Below are positions 59,216-64,000 of a DNA stretch of 64,000 bases, piece by piece. Made by a program: the position numbers and the translations under genes. A model generated the notes under the pieces. The model did not search any database, was not told the DNA's origin, and saw nothing but the letters and a program-made list of their open reading frames with translations. Origin of the DNA: Maribacter litopenaei (lineage in GTDB: Bacteria; Bacteroidota; Bacteroidia; Flavobacteriales; Flavobacteriaceae); assembly GCF_025244665.1 (NCBI RefSeq), contig NZ_CP104205.1, positions 186,001 to 250,000 on the forward strand. Direction: 5' to 3'. Within the stretch, counting starts at the first letter, position 1; each line of letters begins with the position of its first letter.

Positions 59216-60349
59216 CTAACAAACGGTTAAGTAAGCGTACATATAGGAAAAGCGCGCACTTTCGGGTACATGTAATAATATTTTATCCCCTTTTTTTAAT
59301 TTTCCGGATGCCACCAATTCCTCAAGCATTACATAAATAGAGGCTGCGCCCACATTGCCAACGTGTTCAAGGTTCAAAAACCATTTTTCCCAAGGCATTG
59401 GTATCCCTTGTCTTTCCATTTCCTCATATAGGCCTTCCTTAAAATAATAAGAGGAAATATGGGGTAAATAGTAGTCTACGTCTTCAGGGCCTATTCCATG
59501 TTTTTCATAAGCTTGTTTGAGGCTGTCCACTCCTTTAACCAATATATTGGCTCCTAATAAACGGGTGTCCTGCTTCATGGCAAATAAGGACATTTTCCCC
59601 CATTCATCGGCTGGAAACTCGCTCCATGGTTTTAGGTTTCCGTCTTCTTTTTTTTCGGCTCCTGCATACATACAGGCATCCATTTCAAATGCATAGGAAT
59701 ATCCTTCCATCCATTCAATTTTTAATGGATTTTTCCCTTTTGGTTCGCTCTCCAATAGAAAAGCACCCGCTCCATCGGATAGCATCCACCGCAAAAACTC
59801 CTTGTTAAAGGCCAGTATAGGATTGTCCTCCAACTCTTTTAAATGGGTAACCTCGTTTTCAAAAATATCACTGGTCATCCAAGAAGAAGTGCGTTCAGAA
59901 CCAGCACATACTGCATTATCCACTTGTCCTGTCATAACCGAAAGATAACCGTACTTAAGCGCATTCATTCCCGAACAACAAGCACCTGATGGAGAATTAA
60001 TTTCCATATTGCCGTTCTTCAGATAGCCGTGTACCATGGCGGCGTGGGAGGGTAAAATTTGATCCGGACTAGAAGTGCCACAGGACAATAATTGTATATC
60101 CTTGGTGGTAAAGTTTTCATCACAAAGCTTCTCAACCACCTCCTTGGTCAATTGTGCATTGTTGTGGGTAGTATTACCATGCTCATCAATAGCATAGTAG
60201 CGTTGTTTTATTTGATTGTTTCGAAGGACAACACGTCGTGCTTTGGAAGCTTTACCGTCTATAACTCCCAGTTTTTCCTCCATTTCTTCGTTGGAAACGG
60301 GTTTGTTAGGCAAAAATTTGGCAATTTTAGTTATATAAACGTCCTTCAT
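59216..60349 (-). CDS. darB: DarB, ketosynthase III-type dialkylresorcinol condensing enzyme
   Basis: This is an intact 377-residue FabH-like ketosynthase from ATG at 60349. Cys125 lies in SGACCSGMNALKYG, His in LPHISSYYFKEGLY and Asn in EHVGNVGAAS. DarB joins two beta-ketoacyl chains to a cyclohexanedione that DarA aromatises. The TGATG overlap with DarA links the pair translationally. The pairing identifies the lipid-head part of a flexirubin-type pigment. Confidence 0.92.
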   Translation of the reverse strand: MKDVYITKIAKFLPNKPVSNEEMEEKLGVIDGKASKARRVVLRNNQIKQRYYAIDEHGNTTHNNAQLTKEVVEKLCDENFTTKDIQLLSCGTSSPDQILPSHAAMVHGYLKNGNMEINSPSGACCSGMNALKYGYLSVMTGQVDNAVCAGSERTSSWMTSDIFENEVTHLKELEDNPILAFNKEFLRWMLSDGAGAFLLESEPKGKNPLKIEWMEGYSYAFEMDACMYAGAEKKEDGNLKPWSEFPADEWGKMSLFAMKQDTRLLGANILVKGVDSLKQAYEKHGIGPEDVDYYLPHISSYYFKEGLYEEMERQGIPMPWEKWFLNLEHVGNVGAASIYVMLEELVASGKLKKGDKILLHVPESARFSYMYAYLTVC

Positions 60350-61276
60350 CAATTCTCTTTTAACGCAACCGAAGAATAATAGGCTTTATCAATTCTTCTT
60401 CGATTGTAGCTCGGCAAATAAGTCAGCAAAAATACGATAAAAACTATAGGGGCTATGACCCAAATAGCAAATAACAAATAAATTTTGAAGAAACCAATCC
60501 ATTTAAGTCGTTTGGGATTTCCGGGTTGTCCTTTCTTGATAATATGATTGGCCCACTTGGAAAATAGGACATTTCCTCTTTTATCCGTCATGATGAGGAA
60601 GGGGTTTACCTTTACTCCATTTAACTCAATGATTTCATTTTGAAGATTGTCAAAATTGTTTGATTGCAAGGCTTTTTTTATGGGTGTTCCGAATCGTTCA
60701 GCATCCTTTATATCCTTGTTGGAAACTCCTGGTTTTGGGAAAATCCCTAAATAGCGATCTTTTCTTCCGAGAAAACATCCAATGGGCAATAGTAATGACA
60801 CTAATATGGTTTATGTTTCTATCCACTAAAGCTATATGCCCTACTAATTTGGCTTCAGCATCAAGCAACAGTTTTTTCATTTTTTCCTGTGCCATGATCC
60901 ACATGTTTCTACAGGCCACAACCGTAACTACAGGGGTGTCCTTAAGAATTGATTTTGCTGCGACCGATTTCAGGAAGGAATTAATTGGAATAGAAGGAGT
61001 TAAGAACCATACTTGATACCCCAAAAGAACCAAATCATATTTCTTGCTTAAAATATTTTCGGATGGATGCTCAAAATCTTGTGGAATCTGTAAAAATGAT
61101 TCCGGAAAACTGTCGTAGAATTTTTCCTTTTTCCAGGGAAACTCATAGACAGGTTTGGGTACTATTTCATAGTAGGAAATATTGACATTAGCACCTTCCA
61201 TATCTTTGGCCATATTTTCCAATATGGACAATAACTGACCTGTTTGGGAATAGTAAATGATTAAAACTTCTTTCAT
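60349..61276 (-). CDS. darA: DarA, dialkylresorcinol-forming aromatase (one frameshift)
   Basis: Repaired, this is about 309 residues from Met at 61276. The flavodoxin-like N-terminus has LIIYYSQTGQLLSI and YDLVLLGYQVWFLTPS. The centre and tail (PNKDI-like region, GVSNKDIKDAERFG, then a C-terminal helix LFAIWVIAPIVFIVF) match the DarA family. The lesion is one base near 60745 to 60770, where WMFSRKK and GRKDRYLGIF frames meet. It oxidises the DarB product to a 1,3-dihydroxyaromatic ring. It overlaps the acyltransferase gene by 4 bases. Confidence 0.9.
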
Positions 61277-62160
61277 TTCTTTAGACTGTCTTTCCAAAAG
61301 TCAAAATAATTAAACCATTGAAAAGGATATTTTTCCAAGATCCACTCCATACTTTGGGTGTATTCCTTTAGTAAGGCTTGCGGATCTCTTGCCTTTGCAA
61401 TCGCTTTTTTTGCATAAAGATGATATTCCCTTTGAGGCCCTTTCATTACATACACGAAAAGCACAGGAACTTTTAAACGGGTTGCCAAGAGATAGGGGCC
61501 TAGCGGGAATTCCGCCTCCGCTCCCAAAAATTCCTGTTTTAGGGTCTTCGTTCCAGGAAGATATCTGTCGCCCGTAAAAACCACTAGCCCTCCTTGATCC
61601 AATGCGTTGTGTATCTCAAATATATGGGACATATCTTCCTGCACCACTATAAATTCCATAGAGGATTTTGCAACGATACCGTCCATATATTCCTTAATAT
61701 TCTCATGTTCCGCATGTGTGGTTACCATAAAAATCTTTGAAATGGAGTATCGGTTCTCCAAAAAATAATGGGAAACCTCAAAGTTTCCAATATGGCCACT
61801 TATCAAGATTCCACCTTTATTCTTTTTAAGAAGATGATCAATATGCTCTATTCCATTATGTGTATAATGATACTTGTCCCTAAAATTGGTTGAAATGGCA
61901 ACCCTATCCGTTAGTACCTTGCCAAGCATATAGTAGCTTTTGTAAATGGCAGGAATACTTTTAAATATAGAATAGTTTAACCTCTTGTTGAAGTAATAAA
62001 AAATGGATTTGGAACTTCTAAAGGAGAACAAAAAGTAATAGAAAACTACAAACCTTAGAATAAAATAGGCCGTTCCAATTCCAAATGTGTTGAGGAAAAA
62101 AATGTATAGCTTATAACCTAGGACGGTACCTTTAGATTTTCCTTCCCACTCAGTCGCCAT
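61273..62160 (-). CDS. LpxL/HtrB-like lipid acyltransferase
   Basis: This is an intact 295-residue membrane-associated acyltransferase of the LpxL/HtrB superfamily, with N-terminal hydrophobic segments and the H-x4-E motif in SGHIGNFEVSHYF. A family of this type is found in flexirubin and aryl-polyene clusters, where it probably esterifies a polyene acid onto a lipid hydroxyl. It overlaps DarA by 4 bases and follows the carrier protein gene by 24 bases. Confidence 0.88.
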   Translation of the reverse strand: MATEWEGKSKGTVLGYKLYIFFLNTFGIGTAYFILRFVVFYYFLFSFRSSKSIFYYFNKRLNYSIFKSIPAIYKSYYMLGKVLTDRVAISTNFRDKYHYTHNGIEHIDHLLKKNKGGILISGHIGNFEVSHYFLENRYSISKIFMVTTHAEHENIKEYMDGIVAKSSMEFIVVQEDMSHIFEIHNALDQGGLVVFTGDRYLPGTKTLKQEFLGAEAEFPLGPYLLATRLKVPVLFVYVMKGPQREYHLYAKKAIAKARDPQALLKEYTQSMEWILEKYPFQWFNYFDFWKDSLKK

Positions 62161-62184
62161 TCATCTAAATTCTAAGGATTGGGT

Positions 62185-62430
62185 TTAGTCCAGTTTTTTT
62201 TCAATAAGATTGTAGAAATCCTGAAGAGTAACAACGTTTGCAAAATCCTCACCAACCAATTTAACCCCAAAATTGCTTTCCACGGCGACAACCAGATCCA
62301 CAAAATCCAAACTGTCCGGACCTATGGTGTCCTTAAGGTTTGCACTTGGTTCCAATTCTTCCTCCTCTACTTCAAAATCTTCTATCAAGAAGTCGTTGAT
62401 CTTCTCGATAATGGTCTGTTTGGTCATCAT
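62185..62430 (-). CDS. Acyl carrier protein (second)
   Basis: The product is about 81 residues (start at 62430, or 62427). It has the phosphopantetheine Ser in IGPDSLDFVDLVVAVE and a pattern closer to fatty-acid AcpP than the carrier protein at 51361. It follows a ketosynthase gene by a few bases and precedes the LpxL-like acyltransferase gene, suggesting that it delivers acyl chains to DarB or that acyltransferase. Confidence 0.9.
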   Translation of the reverse strand: MMTKQTIIEKINDFLIEDFEVEEEELEPSANLKDTIGPDSLDFVDLVVAVESNFGVKLVGEDFANVVTLQDFYNLIEKKLD

Positions 62431-62438
62431 ATTGTTGG

Positions 62439-63655
62439 TCAACATTTTTTAACGATAAGGGCAGAGTTTGTTCCACCAAATCCAAATGAATTGGACAAAA
62501 ATACATCAATTTTTTTATCTATGGTTTTGTTGGCCAAGTTAAGTTTTGCAGAGTCCTCGTCCGGATTTTCCGGATTAATGTTTGGCGCTACAAAGCTGTG
62601 CTCCATCATTAACATTGAATAAATTACTTCACTGGCTCCCGCCATCCAACACTCATGTCCTGTCATAGATTTTGTTGAACTGATCAGGGGGTTGCTTTTA
62701 CCGAACACTTCAAAAAGGGCCTTTGCCTCATTAGCATCCCCTACAGGAGTAGATGTGGCATGAGCATTTATATAGTCAACAACCTCTGCCCCAATGTTCG
62801 CATCTTCCAATGCTCTTTTCATAGCTCTTGAGGGGCCATCGACATTGGGCGTGGAAATGTGGTCACCGTTGGAAGAAAACCCATAACCAATAACCTCACC
62901 TAAAATGGGTGCACCTCTTTTAATAGCACTCTCGTAACTTTCTAAAATCACGGTAGCGCCACCACCACTGGGAATTAAACCGTTTCTATCCTGGTCAAAT
63001 GGTCTTGAAGCTTTTGTAGGGTCATCCGGGCGAATACCAAAAACACCCAAACCATCAAAACTTGCCATAGAAATATGATTGGTTTCCTGAGCTCCACCGG
63101 CAATGATACAATCCTGTAAACCGCTTTTTATCAAATGGTAGGCCAGGCCAATGGAGTGAGACCCGCTGGCACAGGCTGCACTTAAGGTCAAATTGATACC
63201 CCGTAACTTAAAAATAGTGGAGAGGTTCATCGTTACTGTGGAGTTCATGGCTTTAAAGATAGCTCCTGATCCTACTAAGGTGGTGTCTTTCTTTTCTTTG
63301 ATGATATCTACTGATTCAACAACGGAGAGGGCAGTACTATCATTACCATAAATGATCCCAACCTCGTTTTTCTCAAAAAAATCTTCGGTGATTTGTGCTT
63401 TTTGCATTGCCTCTATGGTAGCAACATAGGCATAGCGACTTTCCTCACCCATGCTCACCCGTTGTCTTCGGGAAAGCATTTTCTTAAGGTCCAGATCCTC
63501 AACTATACCTGTAAGCGGTGACCTAAAGCCAAACTCTGTTCTTAGAGGGTCTATACCAATCCCCGAGTTTCCCTTATACAAGGAATCTTTTACTTCTTCC
63601 GATTCTTGCCAATGCATGAATATATGCCCATACCTGTGATAACCACTCTCTTCAT
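62439..63655 (-). CDS. Beta-ketoacyl-ACP synthase (FabF-like; one frameshift)
   Basis: Repaired, this is about 405 residues. The start at 63655 restores MKRVVITGMGIYSCIG, and one missing base near 63608 rejoins it to the main frame. The triad is complete: Cys in LSAACASGSHS, His in NAHATSTP and His in KSMTGHECWMAG. It is the fourth ketosynthase-fold protein downstream of the partial reductase gene. It probably elongates chains for the dialkylresorcinol branch. Confidence 0.88.
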
Positions 63656-63677
63656 CAGCCTCTACGTTTTCAATTGA

Positions 63678-64000
63678 TCAGGAATAAATGCCTCCGTTGA
63701 TATTAATTACTTCGCCTGTAATATAGGATGTTTTGTCCGAAGCTAAAAATGAAACTACATGGGCTACTTCCTCAGGCTTTCCAAATCTATTTACGGGAAT
63801 CATTTTTTTGAGTTCCGCTTCATCCAACTCTTCGGTCATATCGGTTTCAACAAATCCTGGCGCCACGGCATTCACGGTAATTTTTCTCTTTGCAACTTCT
63901 TGCGCTAGTGCCTTTGTGGCACCGATTACAGCACTTTTGGCCGCAGAATAATTTGTTTGACCTGGAGTACCCTTGAGTCCGGACACGGATACGATGTTTA
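63678..64000 (-). CDS. 3-oxoacyl-ACP reductase FabG-like (partial at right edge)
   Basis: The visible 107 codons are the C-terminal part of a FabG-type SDR: Ser in IVSVSGLKG, Tyr-x-x-x-Lys in QTNYSAAKSA, and the closing ITGEVININGG block. The rest lies right of base 64000. It reduces beta-ketoacyl-ACP in the chain-extension cycle. It is the first cluster gene seen on this strand in the window, 23 bases upstream of the ketosynthase gene. Confidence 0.9.
   Translation of the reverse strand, partial: NIVSVSGLKGTPGQTNYSAAKSAVIGATKALAQEVAKRKITVNAVAPGFVETDMTEELDEAELKKMIPVNRFGKPEEVAHVVSFLASDKTSYITGEVININGGIYS

Overview
The window is chromosomal DNA from a member of the Bacteroidota, most likely a marine Flavobacteriaceae. 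The gene families (DUF4421-like, DUF6265, BNR-repeat secreted proteins, fused GNAT/amidohydrolase, DarA/DarB with an aryl-polyene-type synthase set), TAnnTTTG-like -7 boxes, the lack of Shine-Dalgarno sequences and frequent alternative TTG starts all point there. No rRNA, tRNA, CRISPR array or insertion sequence was seen. GC content was not calculated.

Layout. 1-4 kb (+): end of a deoxyhypusine-synthase-like gene, an acidic small protein, a GNAT/nitrilase fusion and a RimK-like ATP-grasp ligase fused to a protease-like domain. 3.9-5.5 kb: two copies of an apparently structured RNA element, each followed at the same distance by a small ORF, separated by an outer-membrane protein gene. 5.6-12.7 kb (+): S41 lipoprotein peptidase, ASCH lipoprotein, DoxX-like protein, PPOX-type flavoprotein, DUF4421-like barrel, cation diffusion facilitator, SDR. 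12.7-25.7 kb (mostly -): threonine-dehydrogenase-like epimerase, small secreted proteins, membrane-anchored M28 peptidase, rhodanese, VOC, pentapeptide and a very large BNR-repeat protein. 26-28.6 kb (+): a cNMP-binding/acyltransferase/SGNH-hydrolase fusion. 28.6-36 kb (-): secreted M28 and M20 hydrolases, then a probable sugar-acid catabolic set (2-hydroxyacid dehydrogenase, VOC protein, mandelate-racemase-family enzyme, TIM-barrel isomerase) and a CDGSH/N-acetyltransferase pair. 36.2 kb (+): a short ssb.

36.6 kb to the right edge (-) is one long, tightly overlapping gene cluster for a flexirubin-type (aryl polyene plus dialkylresorcinol) pigment. It has DarA and DarB, two acyl carrier proteins, three ketosynthases with an active-site Cys, a ketosynthase-like chain-length-factor partner without one, a half-size ketosynthase-like protein, three hotdog dehydratases, a FabG reductase running off the edge, thioesterase, O-methyltransferase, FAD oxidoreductase, JmjC-like cupin, several acyltransferase-type proteins (LpxL-like, MMPL-fused PlsC-like, BtrH-like, C45-like), a DUF2062 glycosyltransferase, polysaccharide deacetylase, LolA-like protein, MMPL exporter and an ABC-2 exporter. 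The aromatic ammonia-lyase and starter-activating ligase usual for such clusters are not in the window and may lie beyond base 64000.

Sequence quality. About half of the longer genes are broken by single-base indels, mostly in short homopolymers, inside otherwise well-conserved families. The simplest reading is residual sequencing or assembly error rather than mass pseudogenisation. Such genes are annotated here over their full repaired span, with each lesion position stated.
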